Shown here: in pieces, positions 35,501 through 47,175 of the stretch
How positions within the stretch are numbered: the first letter of the stretch is position 1
How the letters are laid out: every line of letters starts with the position of its first letter
Assembly: GCF_023101765.2 (NCBI RefSeq)
Contig: NC_064217.1
Span: 2,604,001 to 2,668,000 of the forward strand
Source: Spodoptera frugiperda
Lineage: Eukaryota; Arthropoda; Insecta; Lepidoptera; Noctuidae
DNA length: 64,000 nucleotides
Direction of reading: 5' to 3'
Notes under the pieces: model-generated
What the model saw: only the letters and a program-made list of their open reading frames with translations
Told to the model about the DNA's origin: nothing
Databases searched by the model: none
Program-made: the position numbers and the translations under genes

Positions 35501-35839
35501 TTCCACGCCTTTCCTATCCAATTTGTTAATGATAACAGCTCTGAGCAGTGTCTGAATATTCAACCAAATATTAATAAACAATTTATTTTACGCTTTCTTC
35601 ACACATTTTTTTCTTCACAATGTAAATAAACACATCTTCATTACCAATTATCTAACTTCTATTCAGAGTGTGGAAACAATAAATTGATACTTTTCCAAAT
35701 TGGACGTTTTATTTCTTTGTTGAAACATGTTTTATATTTTTTTATTGTAAATATGTACTTAAAAGAACAATAACCAAGTGTTTTTGGACATTATTTTTGT
35801 TCTGTTTGTATGTTTGTCTCAATCACTAATTTCGAGAAA

Positions 35840-36106
35840 TAATGAACAGACAACGAGGCTCCATGAGAATTTCCCACATTGGGGTCAAAACAGGATTTTG
35901 AGGCAGAAAGATTCTAGTGGAAACCACGTACCAGCAAGCACAGCAAAGGACGTCCACCCACAAGGTGGACGGACGAGCAGATTGAGATTGCAGGGAACTA
36001 CTGGATGCAGGTTGCTTCCAACCGGCCTATCTAGAAGTCATTGGGGAAGGCCTATGTTTAGCAGTGGACGTCTTGTGGCTGATATGATGATGATGAAATG
36101 GTTTTG
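35840..36106 (+). pseudogene. RTE-type retrotransposon ORF C-terminus and 3' end, decayed
   Basis: In one frame the reading includes PPTRWTDEQIEIAGNYWMQ, then VASNRP, a stop, then KSLGKAYV. These are the usual C-terminal words of RTE-clade ORFs (GRPPTRW..DI..AG..WM..A..R..W..LGEAYVQQW). The DNA end GCCTATGTTTAGCAGTGGAC and the GATGATGATG tail at about 36087-36100 also fit RTE. At least one in-frame stop makes it non-functional. Confidence 0.7.
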
Positions 36107-37357
36107 AAAACTGGAACATATGTTTTCAGTCTATAATATTGAAGACAGAAGCTAGTTAATAATAAAATCGAAGGTTATATATACGTTAGAGCCTTTTTAT
36201 TGACTGTACTAAACAGTTCATTGTTGGTGAGCCTTGGCAACAAGGTATAGTACTTTATAAATCACTACGGCGCCATCATAATGATATGACAGACATTGAT
36301 TTTTTAAGTGGTACTTAGGTTCGTACAATGTACTAGGTGTTTAATAGATGATAATACCCATGTCTAGAGTATAAAAGAAGACCTAATGTGATTATAAAGT
36401 CTATTTTTCTATGGTTTGTTGTAGTTTAAAGCATTTTTCTTTTAAGATACCGTATATGTTTTCTTGTGTTTACAGAGATAATAAATAATGGCTTCAATAC
36501 TACAATTAATATCAATGAAACATTACGTAGGTCTGTATACAATGCTTTCTAAAGATGTTTAATTCCATATAAAGGTAATATATTATCTTATATTATTTAG
36601 TAGTGGCTGTTGTGTGCGTGAAATGTGGTCAAATCTGACATCACTTTCGTAGGTTACTACTTAAAGAACTTTGATCTTATAACAATACAAGGATTTAGCT
36701 CTGTCTGGAAAATAACAAACGAATCTATTTCAGGAACATCACCATTATTAACAAAGGAGAATAAATCATTGTTCAAATGATTAAAAAGCGAAGCAAAACA
36801 ATAATTCCTCTTTCTATTAAAAATCTTGATACAAAAACGTACACCTAAAGAAACTGGTACATTTTTTTCTTTCTTTCTTTCTCATATAATTGTCATCAAA
36901 ATAAACCGAAAAGGTAGAAACGTACGAAATGAATTGTGACCGGAATGCATAATTAATGTCTGTGGCGATCAAAGAAAAAAAAACAAGAACATGATGTCTA
37001 CCTTTGTCGTGCGTTGTTTTTGACAGTTGGTAAAGTAGGTCTCAGGCGAGGTAGCTTCAGATTAGATTGTAGATACTGTAATGTAGTTGAAGACCTAGAA
37101 GCAGTACAAGTGGAATAGTGGAATATATATCTTCTATATATAAAATTGAAATTAGTCATTTAATCGTTAGTCAGGCTATGATTATATGCTAGATTTTTTC
37201 TGTATTTAATTGCGTAACCTACTGGAGGAAGTGTTATTGGAATTAATTTTTAAATGAAGTATTTTTCAATATATTTTTATTACGAGAATAAATTGGATAA
37301 TTATTGTACATGTCATAAAACATACATAAGTATAACATGGACCATATTATGATGTGT

Positions 37358-37450
37358 GTACACACAGGCAGGGAAAATAATGGAACGTCTATTGCTACGA
37401 ATCTTACAAACCTCTTTCGCTTTTCTTTTCATAGCTCATTAAAATATGAT
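37358..37450 (-). repeat. Family H copy, inverted, partial
   Basis: ATTGCTACGAATCTTACAAA and CCTCTTTCGCTTTTCTTTTC match; the CCCATGGGAGACAGG part is deleted. Confidence 0.5.
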
Positions 37451-37461
37451 AAAAGACCAGC

Positions 37462-37565
37462 AACGCACCTGTGACTCCTCTGGTGTTGCGGGTGTCTATG
37501 GGTGACGTTAATCGCTTACCTTCAGATGATTTGACTGTTCGTTTGCCTCCTATTTCATAAAAAAG
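37462..37565 (+). repeat. Family B 3' fragment
   Basis: AACGCACCTGTGACTCCTCT, GTGTTGCGGGTGTCTATGGG and CCTATTTCATAAAAAA match family B; GATGATTTGACTGTTCG is diverged. Confidence 0.6.
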
Positions 37566-38139
37566 ACTGGCAGTCTACAAGACCTCTACTTAATTAGAAG
37601 CGAAAATAATAACACAGCTCTAAGTCTGTCAATTATTGGGCCCTAAAAAAATATTTATTGGCCCTAAATATTGTCTATTTTTACTTCAGGCCCCAGGCTT
37701 AAAGAAACATTCTTGAGTTACTCCTGTTAACGCCCACTGAAACATTTTAGGCTATTTTACGTGACAATTTTCATCAATTTAGTATTCTGTAGGCTTTGGT
37801 AAAATGGAGTGAGTGGCACTGTCACTCACCTAAGCTAGGAGTACCTAAAACTGGTAATATTTTATTTATTTAGTTTATCACTAACGTCTTGTACATTAGG
37901 GCGGTCTAGGACGAAATTTAATCTTTGTGATTTTTTTGGTAAAGGTCTTTCTTACTCACGAAAAGACTTACGCCATTTTATTTGGAAAATAACAGGCTTA
38001 ATAAAGTATTTTTAAAGTATCCGATAATAATATTGCAAGCTCAGTAGTTCTTTATTAAAGTTTTAAATAAATGCTGTGATACTAATTGAACAAACATCCT
38101 TTAAACAATATGTTATTAAACAATGATTAATTAATATAC

Positions 38140-38300
38140 ACACGTAACTATCTGACGAGGAACTCAAATACTTTTAAGCCATTCTAAGACTCATAGTCAT
38201 GAGCAGCATCCCGTGACACAAGACGCGGCGACCGTCACTCTGTTAACGAGAGAGCCAAAACAATAATTAATTTAGTATGTCTCACAAAAGTTATTATTTA
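38140..38300. mobile_element. Family E element, one recognisable arm
   Basis: CACGTAACTATCTGACGAGG and TCATGAGCAGCATCC match the family, followed by GACGCGGCGACCG. The outer word AGTATGTCTCACAAAAGTTA lies at 38272-38291, as at 9420. Confidence 0.55.
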
Positions 38301-38356
38301 AACAATAATAAGAAACACGAGAAATATGCAGCACGTGTAACAATTTTTCTTTTTTC

Positions 38357-38508
38357 CTTTAAGGTAACACAGGGCATCGTAGCATCGCACGCACGATGCG
38401 GATCAGTGGACGCAGTTGTGTGAGTTTCTATACAACACAAACTGAAATCCGTTGCGTGCGGTGCGTGCGATGCGTACGATGCGGGCCTGTGGGCGCGTAC
38501 CTTTAAAG
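38357..38508. mobile_element. CG-rich palindromic MITE with GCATCGCACGCAC repeats
   Basis: The ends CTTTAAGGTAAC and GTACCTTTAAAG are inverted. Inside each arm, GTGCGTGCGATGCG-type words alternate with GATGCG, so the element can fold along most of its length. It stands out sharply in an AT-rich flank. It is non-coding. Confidence 0.65.
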
Positions 38509-40475
38509 GCTTTCCGAATTCGTTGTCTTAACTAAACAATATTGTGAATTCGCATCAGTCTTCAATTAAAGAGTAAAATAAAGGCAAATCATTAACAACC
38601 AGGAACAATAGCATTTGTTTATTGACTTTGTTCACAGTTAAAATAAATATTGTTTTAAACAACCATTGATTAAATAGGTTCTCGAAAAAGTTGTGAATTT
38701 ATCTTTGCTTCTAATAAAAGAGGTTTGTGAGTAAAATTTCAATTGAGGGGTAAAAGCTTTTTAGCTTTTCAAAATAGGGTGTGACGGCACGTTATTATAT
38801 TTTCTATGTGTAAGTGTGGAAGTAACAAAAAAAAATTTTTAAAGGTAATACAGGATCTTTGAACTGATTTTGCTAATTATATTAAGTTAGTATTTACTTT
38901 TCAATGACATGTACGGTATACGATATGTGCCACGTGTTAAAAAAATAGTACGTTACGCACATTTAAATATTGAAACTTTTTCAACAGTTAAGTTCGTAAA
39001 TACCTATTATTATTTCAGTATCGATAAGTTTTAGCATTTCAACATGATCACCTGGCATAATGTCTCGAAAAACGAAGGTACAGTTTATCGAGGCTGACAA
39101 ACATTAATACGTTATATTATATACATATAATAATATTTACCTTAAGAAAAGGCCAACCCTCGTCTACTGTTCGAAGTGTTGACTCTATAAATTCTCAAGC
39201 AATTTCCTTAAAATAGTACCTAAAACTACTTCGGAACTGACCTGAGGCTGACACAGGGTTAGTTTTCCAAAGAGTGAAGTACTCTCTCAGAGAACGCCCG
39301 TGTTATCGAGTGTTTGCAAGCCTTTTTCGAAATGGAGAAATAAGATCGATTAAACCTATTAGAGAGCGAACTAAATAAACGATTTAATTAGTTATAAAAA
39401 TAATGTTAAAAAGAAATAATGAGCTTCATGGAATTGTCTTTTTCAGTAACAGAGTACTTTAGTATTCTGTATTTCATAATAAAACGCATCTTTTAGAATA
39501 TATCATCGTCCGAATCATCATTATGATTATAACCATTTCACACACAAGATGTTCACTATTAAACATAATTATGTACTTCCACCAAAATACAATTTTGGTG
39601 TCTTCAAGTTCTGAGTAAACAGGTTGCTCATAGGTAGGCGTGCTTCATTGCCGGCAATACCAATGCTTACCACCAGTAATGGTGGCCGAAAAACATTTTA
39701 TAAAGTATAAAAAAGTATTCCTCCTCCAATGACCTTGAAAACGATTGTTTAAAAGCGACGTGCGTCCAGAGAACCCTCTGCGCTTTACAGCATACATGAT
39801 GTATAAATCATTATTAATATTTTTCCCCGTAAAAAAAGTCTACAGAATATCAAAAGCAAAATTTAATAATAACAATATTAATTACTCCAATCCACTGCCT
39901 GTATAAGCACCAAAAATATCTACTTCAACAGATTGGTAAGTTACGAAGTTAGTCTTGTTCATTTAAACTTATAACAACCCTTGTAAAATTGTGAATCATG
40001 TTTTTATAAACTAAACTTGCAAGGAGTTTCATTATGAGAAATTTCAATACGCTATTCACCTAGTTACTAAGGGTTTTTGTACTTTAATTTTAATTTTATA
40101 ATAACGTAGGGCTTGAAGCGAAACGTGTTTGTTGCTTGACATGGGCACCGGTCGTGTATCTTTGTTGGAACAAAGTTTTGTGCGATATTAATGAAAGCCT
40201 TGAATGTTGATGTTTATTTGTGGGGACGAGGAGTGTTTAGACTGCTAGAGGTGGTAATGTGGTTATGTTTAATTGGAAGGGAAAAAAGGCTGAGTATGAA
40301 TTTGTTTTGTAAGTTAGTTGCATACATGATACTCATCATCATCAGTCTGACTTTGTTCATACTTAGTAGATTCAGTCTTGTATCATTAGTCAAGTGAACT
40401 CAAATACGTCATGAAATCACTAATTCGATTGATGATCTGAATTCCAACCATTTCTTTTACTTGGATCAAAATACC

Positions 40476-40570
40476 CGCCGTACTCAGAGACATTTAATAG
40501 TCGTTAGCATTTCCGGAACAAAATCTTTATGTACAGTTTAAGTAATCATTAAATGTATCTGAGTACGGCA
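40476..40570. mobile_element. Short palindromic MITE (about 95 bp)
   Basis: CGCCGTACTCAGAGACATTT at the left and ATGTATCTGAGTACGGCA at the right are inverted copies, arms of about 25 bp with two or three mismatches. It lies about 200 bp upstream of the retrotransposon. Confidence 0.7.
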
Positions 40571-40779
40571 GAAAGTTTGTAGTACAACTGGTGCAAAATT
40601 ACAAAATTACGTATTATGTATGTAAGTTAGAAAAAACCCTCCACTGAAAATATAGATGTGAACATCTTAACCTTTAAGCTCAGTTTCACCAAGCCCATCA
40701 ATAACAACAAATAATTCTAACATTTCAATTCGAAATACCGGCACATAATATATACACAAATGGAAAATTATACAAAATG

Positions 40780-43092
40780 AGACTGGTAGGAAAAAATACA
40801 TAATTCAGAAATTAAATTAAGATCTGAAATTGGACAAATTTCTTCAAAATGTGATGTAGCACAGGAGTTTGAAAATTTTTTTACTAATATTCCTATTAAA
40901 ATAACTAGAGATTTAAATTCTTCAGCTACACTCTCAGCTAGTTTGCTTAAAAAAAATGTAAAATCATGTCAACATGACTTTATTTTTCAATATACGAATC
41001 CTCTAGAGATCGTAAAGGTCTTTAAAGAAATTAAAATAAAATCAACTGAAGATCTTTGGGGACTATCAGTGAAAGTCTGCAAAACAATTATTCAAACTAT
41101 AGCGCCCTATCTGGCTATGATTTTTAATAAAAGTATAGATGACGGTGTTTTTCCTGACCTTATGAAATATAGCAAGGTTTTCCCACTATTTAAAAGCGGC
41201 GAAACCACAGAACCTAATAATTATAGGCCTGTATCTATCTTGCCGGTCCTTAGCAAAGTGTTTGAAAAGTTGATACTGTCTCAGATGCTTCATCATTTTA
41301 ATAAAAACTCCATCTTCCACCATCAGCAGTATGGTTTCACTAAAGGTCGTTGTACAACTGACGCCGGTGTTACTTTAATGAAAGAAATATTTGGTGCCTG
41401 GGAGGAAGCACAGGATGCCATAGGTGTTTTTTGTGACCTCTCAAAAGCATTTGATTGCGTTGACCACGAGACACTTTTGCTGAAATTAAATCATTACGGG
41501 ATTAGAAACACTGCGCTCCGTCTATTGAAATCATATCTAGGAGATAGGCAGCTAAAAGTTCATATTAACGGTGTTAATTCACAAGGGTCTGAGATAAAAA
41601 TGGGCGTTCCTCAAGGTTCAATATTGGGTCCTTTCCTCTTTTTAGTGTACATAAACGATTTGCCACTCATATTCGAAAATGAACCAAAAATGGTTCTGTT
41701 TGCAGATGATACATCACTGATTTTTAAAATAGGTCGACGTATGAATAATTTTGACGACGTAAACAGCTCCATTCTTCGAGTCTATGAGTGGTTTACTATT
41801 AATAACTTGGCGCTTAATGAGAAAAAAACCAAATGTATTAAATTTTGCTTGCCAAACGTACAAAATAACGAATGTTATGTTGCTTTGAACGGACAAAAGT
41901 TAGAATTTGTTAAGGAGACTGTATTTTTGGGTATCACATTAGATGACAGATTACAATGGGGGCCCCATATAAAAGCACTTTCGGGGAGACTAAGCTCAGC
42001 TGCTTATGCAGTTAGACAGATTAGGCAGCTAACGGACGTAGGTACGGCAAGGCTTGTTTATTTTAGTTATTTTCACAGCATAATGTCTTACGGCATTTTG
42101 CTGTGGGGGCGAGCTGCGGATGTAGAATCAATTTTTATTTTGCAAAAGCGAGCTATTCGAGCAATATATAACTTGCCCCGTCGCGAATCTTTGAGAGAAC
42201 TATTTAAAACTATAAACATTCTTACAGTGCCTTCTCAATTCATTTACGAAAATATTATGTACGTGAGAAAAAATCAACAATTGTTTGAAAAAAGAAGCGA
42301 CAGACACAATTTTAATACGAGAGGTAAAAATAAGTTAGCTATACCGCAATTCCGATTGTCCAAAGTGCAGAAATCCTTCATGGGATTTTGTGTTAAGTGT
42401 TACAATAAACTACCAACCACCATACTGAATCTGAACGAGAGAAAATTTAAATCTTGTATAAAGCGTGAACTGTGTAAACAGGCATATTATAAACTGTCAG
42501 ATTATATTGAAGATAAAAATGTGTGGCAGCATGTTGGTCCGGCTCCACTGGACACTCGCTCACACTAGACAATGCTCTAATACGATCACTAGTTACACGT
42601 TAAATTAAAGTACTAATTTATTCCAATGTAGTCTAGGGATCCTGTGGCATCAAGCAGTTATTTATTTATTTTTTATTTGAAAAATTAAATTAAAGATTAT
42701 TTTTTATTTGTATAGAAGCATTATTTCAAAATTGTAAGTGTACATATGTGGGCACTATGTTTGAAACAACCCGCTTTTTTAATTTATATTCTTTACAAAT
42801 TGGTTTTATTGTCCCATAGTTTTGACGTCGTATTGTCGTTACATTGTTCCTGCATATATATACAATAGGTAAATGATCAAATAATGTATCAGAGATATTG
42901 TAAAAAACATTTTTTGAAAAGAGTAACGATGGAGTTTCTTGCTCGTTCTTCTCCATTCGAAGCAACACTTTGGAACGAGCGCCTAGCTTCACTGACGGAC
43001 AGACTGACGGACAATTCAATTTGACGTTTCAAAAGTGCCTAATTTAGGATTAATTGAAATAAATGCTTTGACTTTGACTTTGACTTTGACAG
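40780..43092 (+). mobile_element. 5'-truncated non-LTR retrotransposon copy with TTTGAC-repeat 3' tail
   Basis: The copy begins near 40780-40790, carries the RT frame, then an AT-rich 3' UTR, and ends in a short tandem (CTTTGA)n tail at about 43067-43092. The last 100 bases (from GACGGACAGACTGACGGAC near 42993) recur at 10316-10413 in the same orientation and at 48696-48790 inverted, each ending in or near the same TTTGAC-type tail. This shows a family 3' end. The stretch at 42660-42700 is T-rich, so the final 350 bp might instead be a second nested element. I cannot exclude that. Confidence 0.7.
40790..42568 (+). CDS. Reverse transcriptase (ORF2 C-terminal part) of a 5'-truncated non-LTR retrotransposon
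   Basis: This is the polymerase of a LINE-type element that copies its RNA at a nicked chromosomal target. The frame is open from 40790 (a stop lies at 40787-40789) to TAG at 42566-42568, with no true start codon, as expected of a 5'-truncated copy. RT motifs are all present, counting residue 1 at 40943: NNYRPVSILPVLSKVFEKLI (about 92-111), QQYGFTKGRCTTDA (about 128-141), catalytic DLSKAFDCVDH (D165), GVPQGSILGPFLFLVYINDLP (about 221-241), and FADD (253-256). A thumb and C-terminal region follow, with the SYGILLWG and LQKRAIRAIYNL type motifs of CR1/jockey-group elements. The endonuclease domain and ORF1 are missing. No internal stop or frameshift is seen, so the insertion is probably recent. 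The clade (CR1/Daphne-like versus jockey) is not settled by reading alone. Confidence 0.9.
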   Translation, partial: EKIHNSEIKLRSEIGQISSKCDVAQEFENFFTNIPIKITRDLNSSATLSASLLKKNVKSCQHDFIFQYTNPLEIVKVFKEIKIKSTEDLWGLSVKVCKTIIQTIAPYLAMIFNKSIDDGVFPDLMKYSKVFPLFKSGETTEPNNYRPVSILPVLSKVFEKLILSQMLHHFNKNSIFHHQQYGFTKGRCTTDAGVTLMKEIFGAWEEAQDAIGVFCDLSKAFDCVDHETLLLKLNHYGIRNTALRLLKSYLGDRQLKVHINGVNSQGSEIKMGVPQGSILGPFLFLVYINDLPLIFENEPKMVLFADDTSLIFKIGRRMNNFDDVNSSILRVYEWFTINNLALNEKKTKCIKFCLPNVQNNECYVALNGQKLEFVKETVFLGITLDDRLQWGPHIKALSGRLSSAAYAVRQIRQLTDVGTARLVYFSYFHSIMSYGILLWGRAADVESIFILQKRAIRAIYNLPRRESLRELFKTINILTVPSQFIYENIMYVRKNQQLFEKRSDRHNFNTRGKNKLAIPQFRLSKVQKSFMGFCVKCYNKLPTTILNLNERKFKSCIKRELCKQAYYKLSDYIEDKNVWQHVGPAPLDTRSH

Positions 43093-44070
43093 GTAGTGCC
43101 TCCCATTAACACTAACGGATTGACTTGGCAGCGATCCAGTTTGTCATGATACTGTTGCCGTGTCGATCGGATCACCTCGGAATTACTACTGCAGATGTAG
43201 GTAAGACCTGGTTGGAGTTTGTGCTGGGGTACATTCATTAGTGACTGCCGAAATAAAAGTTACTGCACTGGTCAAGGGTTTGTTTCAATGATAATGGGCA
43301 AAAAAAGAAGAAAATTATAGAAATAATCATCATCTATATGATCCATAGGTTACTTGATTGATTGCGGATTCGTTCTTTTTTGTTGAATGCATAGAAATTA
43401 AGCAGTCTTAAAGACCCTCATCAATCTGGCAGTATATAAAGACTGCACTGGTGAATTATTCAGTTTCGGAATACTAAATCTACTTGCATCACCCAAGGGT
43501 CAAAAAGGCAGAAAATGCCAACAGCATTATGTCCACCCATGCACGAATGTGCTTTAAAATGAATAAATAAAACCCTATTCTTCAGGTTTCTTTGGATAAC
43601 CTCATCAATTGTTATAGAAGAGTCATTGATCAAACTTTCAAACAAACGATTAACAAACAAATTGCCGCATCCAATCCGAGCGAAGTCGGACACGGGTACA
43701 GAACACCAAGTCAAAAACTCAAAACGGCCAACAAATTTCAGTTTCCAATTTAGAACGAATATAATTCACATCCAACCGTAACGCTGACCAATTCCGAAAT
43801 CCAAGGGATTGATATAAAAAAAAAACCGGTGAAATTTGTTGAGTAACTTTCGTACAGTTTGATTTAATCCGTGGCACGTTCCCCTGGCAAATTGGTTCAG
43901 GATAACGATGATATACACCGGTTATATTTTGCACACTCTCGACATCCTTACCAAGGTACGGATTTAGAATACGATACGATGTGAAATTTTGTATGAAACC
44001 TTGTTGCGAACATGAATGAAACAGTAATTTGAATGGAGAATGGTAGTGTTAGTATTACCGTACGTAAATA
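43093..44070. other. Intergenic DNA of relatively high complexity
   Basis: Segment 43460-43960 is less AT-rich and non-repetitive. Two minus-strand frames of 84 and 71 codons (43460-43714, 43719-43934) sit in it without recognisable domain or splice logic. It could be unique non-coding sequence. Confidence 0.4.
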
Positions 44071-44887
44071 AGGAAAGGAGATGGACAAAAATGTTTAGGA
44101 CCTGTGCCCCAGAATGTACAGAGATGAAGTATATGTCGTTCAATAGGGCACATCTTCAATAATTAAGAATCGTAAGTTACATATAGCTATGCAGTCGTGG
44201 AATAAAGTTATAAAGAATTGAAACTCTTGATTTTTTCAATCAGTTTTCATCATGATTTTACAATGTTGTGTGATAGTTGTCCGAATATTAGGTATATTAT
44301 AACCTAATATTATATTTATTATAATTAGTGGAGCATTTGCATGGGGCTACGACACCATAAAATAATAATACGAAGCAAACAAATACAGTGAACACAATAT
44401 AAACAAAGAGTACTTCAAGTGCATAATATGTCATGTCAGTTTTGACGTTTGACGGATTCATTGAGTGTTGTTAGTAATAGTTAATTCAAGTAAAACCTTT
44501 ATATAAATAAATTATTGAAATATGATATTGTCTGTGTACTTTCAGTTTTGATCTAAAAAATCATTAAAAGAAGGTTTGTTTAATGGATTACTTATCGTCA
44601 AAAATATATTTAAATAAATATTTTGTTATTAATATTTTAATTGCTGTATGCGTTTAGTTATATTTTCCTCTAAGCATGGATATTATTAAATGGCAACATT
44701 GAATATGCTTTTTAAAGTGAAATTGAACGGATAAAATCGCTTAAAATTCTTTTATTTTTGTACTTTATTCAGAGACTGCTATGAAATATTATTAGATATT
44801 ATCAATTATTTATTTATTTTAATTTAATTAATTGTAATACTTTTAATTATGTACAGCTTGGGGCAAAATTTGTCCATCTCCTTTACT
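44071..44887. mobile_element. DNA transposon remnant with AAAGGAGATGGACAAA TIRs
   Basis: Left AAAGGAGATGGACAAAAATG (from 44074) is matched by the complement of AAATTTGTCCATCTCCTTTA (right). A second inner pair, GCCCCAGAATGTACA and TGTACAGCTTGGGGC, is also inverted. The roughly 820-bp interior is AT-rich and has no transposase frame, so this is a non-autonomous element. Exact ends and target duplication are uncertain. Confidence 0.6.
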
Positions 44888-45437
44888 ACGGATTTATAAA
44901 TTTAAATAGTTTTAAAACATTGTTAGATGATAACCTACTACTTATTAATTAGAACTCCATTAAAAAATATATTATATGAGACATACTATGACGTCAAAGT
45001 ACAACGTTAATTTTGTATGAGACATTCAAGTCATCAAAACTTTAGACGCATATAATTCGGCCAGTGTTGATTGTACGACAAAACTAAGTATAAAGATCAA
45101 TTCGTTACATCGAGATCTTCATAGTTATCAATTTCAGACAGGATTCGTGATCTTATTTCTTAAGATATAAAGTTCACTATTATCTATTAGATAGATAGAA
45201 TGCAACTTACTTCAATTAAATTTCACTTGGAATCTCAGAATAGAAGACGATATGCTTTGAAGCTTAAATTAGTGAGAGGTATGTAGAACTACTTAAGCTC
45301 TTTGTGGAAGAGCAGGGGTCCTGTCTTTGGGTAACCAATATACTTGTGATATCCTTGATATACTATGTTGAAAGACAAAGTCGATCGTTTAGTCTGAGTT
45401 TGATCACATTAGCTGACTAGTTTCTTGGTGACTTTTT

Positions 45438-45720
45438 TAATGACTTCAATAAAAAAAAATGGGGGTTCTCAGTTTGACCTGTATGTATTTAGTATCATTG
45501 TGCGTGATTATCTCTCAGACCACACCACTCAAAAAACCCGAAATCAAAACACTATTTAGCTTCGGTGCTGAGCTTCTATTGATCGTAGTGTGTCGTAACG
45601 TACTGTATTTTAGAGCCTTCCTCGATAAATGGACCATCTACAATAAAAATATTATTCAAATCAGTAGCTACGGAGTTAAGCACGTTCAAACAAACAAACG
45701 AACAAATTAACAAAACTTTT
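45438..45720 (+). repeat. Family I repeat copy
   Basis: ATGACTTCAATAAAAAAAAA, GGTTCTCAGTTTGACCTGTA and TAGCTACGGAGTTAAGCACG, then AAACAAACAAACGAACAAAT, fit a repeat with a family-I left end. The frame at 45459-45710 is probably a by-product. Confidence 0.45.
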
Positions 45721-46078
45721 CAAATAATTGTATATTACTAATAATACTAATATATAGAGTATAAATAATAATAATATAATTTTAATTAAACCTCGTCAAT
45801 ATCACCGATTCATAATTAGAAGTTTAACGTGAACAAAGGGACGATTGGAGGTGCCTACCCGTAAAATTAATTAGTCAGTTAAATTATTGATAATATTAAT
45901 TAAAAGCTCAGTATTTTATGAGAACAAAATCTATTCTAGGACTAAAGAATTAGATACGGGTCTTTCTTAAAAGCAAATTCTCCGTAATGTCTTTTGTAAG
46001 GAACTTTTAATGGCTTTGCTAGGCTAATTAAGTTGATTATTTGTCAATAATACATACCTAAGTGTGGGCTTTAGCAAA

Positions 46079-46331
46079 TAGGTCGGTTTGACCGGAGTGA
46101 TACTACGGTCTTAAAAACCAACGTGAATCATCGCTTATTTTGTGTTTTGCTGTGTAAGTGAGGTTACCAGAGGCCCAATTACCCCTATTCCCAATCTTCC
46201 TAAAGCCCTTTTTTTAATTCCAAACCCAAAAGGCCGGCAACGCTCTTGTTCATTATTTTTTTCCATGGGCGGCGGTGATTGCTTACCATCGGGTAATCGG
46301 TCTGCTCGTAGCAGTACAGTTTTTCTTAAGA
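46079..46331 (+). repeat. SINE-like family B copy
   Basis: TTGACCGGAGTGATACTACG, AAGGCCGGCAACGCTCTTG and CATGGGCGGCGGTGATTGCT align with the 23.9-kb copy; the extreme 5' end is missing. The frame at 46142-46366 is not a gene. Confidence 0.7.
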
Positions 46332-46894
46332 ATCAGCGAGAAAAAACGCTAGCGTGTTTTGTCTAGTGAGTGATTGGGTATGAGCTACTATGAGCAACAA
46401 AGAAACAGATTAATAGAGAGAGAAACAAAAAGAGAGATAGAGAAAAATGTCAAGAGAAGAAGATACTCCAAGTGTGAGTTACTATTATATCTTTCTTCAT
46501 TTTAAACCCAAAATTAGACTATGACTTTCGAAAAGCCACTTTTTACAGACCACACTCTAACATTCTTATCTAGGTATCCTACATCTTTTGCGATGTTAGT
46601 GCACGGAACACTGAAGTTCCAGGTAAACTGGTATAAATTCCTCATTAAGTCTTAAAGTATTTTAGAGCAGCTTGCTCGAACACCTGGGGTTCGCATTAAT
46701 ATCAGAATTTGAATACGATGCAGGTATACTATGCAGCGTAAGGGGTTGAAGCCGTTGTTTTGATGAAGAATGGGGTGCTTTGTCAATTAGAACGTACCTC
46801 GGAGGTCGTGGTGTTTGGTAACTTCTAGATGGGTATTCGATATCTGTCTTTGGGAGAGGTTATTCGGAAAGGATATGAAATATTTGATAGGTTT

Positions 46895-47090
46895 ATTGTA
46901 GACTAGCTTTTGCCCGCGGCTTTGCGTAAAATTCGGAGTTATTATATGTATAAAATATTTTTTATACTCCAGATATTAACTTGAAAGAAGAAAAATATAT
47001 TTGTTAAAATCGCATTCGAATCGGATTAGTAGTTTTCATGTGGTGTCCGCACAAACATACAGGTAAACAGACTAAAATCTCTCACCAAAT
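46895..47090 (+). repeat. Family D copy
   Basis: GACTAGCTTTTGCCCGCGGC, TTTGCGTAAAATTCGGAG, ATTCGAATCGGATTAGTAGT and GTCCGCACAAACATACAGGT follow the family order. Confidence 0.55.
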
Positions 47091-47117
47091 TTTTGGGTTC
47101 TATATCAATGGATATAA

Positions 47118-47175
47118 ATTAATCAAATCAAATGAAATTATTTTTATATGTAACACAAATATAGAAATACAGGTT
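47118..47175 (-). mobile_element. Short non-LTR tail fragment, inverted
   Basis: AATCAAATCAAATGAAATTA is the reverse complement of a TTTGATTTGATT-type LINE tail. Little of the body remains. Confidence 0.35.

Larger units (their letters stand above)
36107..40475. other. Intergenic DNA between listed repeats
   Basis: Apart from the H, B and E copies and the CG-rich MITE listed at 37.3-38.5 kb, this is AT-rich sequence without a supportable gene. The frame at 40191-40397 has hydrophobic stretches but no signature and is doubtful. Confidence 0.5.

Noticed and set aside
40191..40397. 68-codon frame with hydrophobic segments as a possible small membrane protein
   Set aside because: AT-rich DNA readily yields hydrophobic Leu/Ile/Phe frames; no upstream promoter, splice context or family signature.
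43460..43934. Two consecutive minus-strand frames that might be exons of one gene
   Set aside because: No recognisable domain, and no convincing splice sites linking them.
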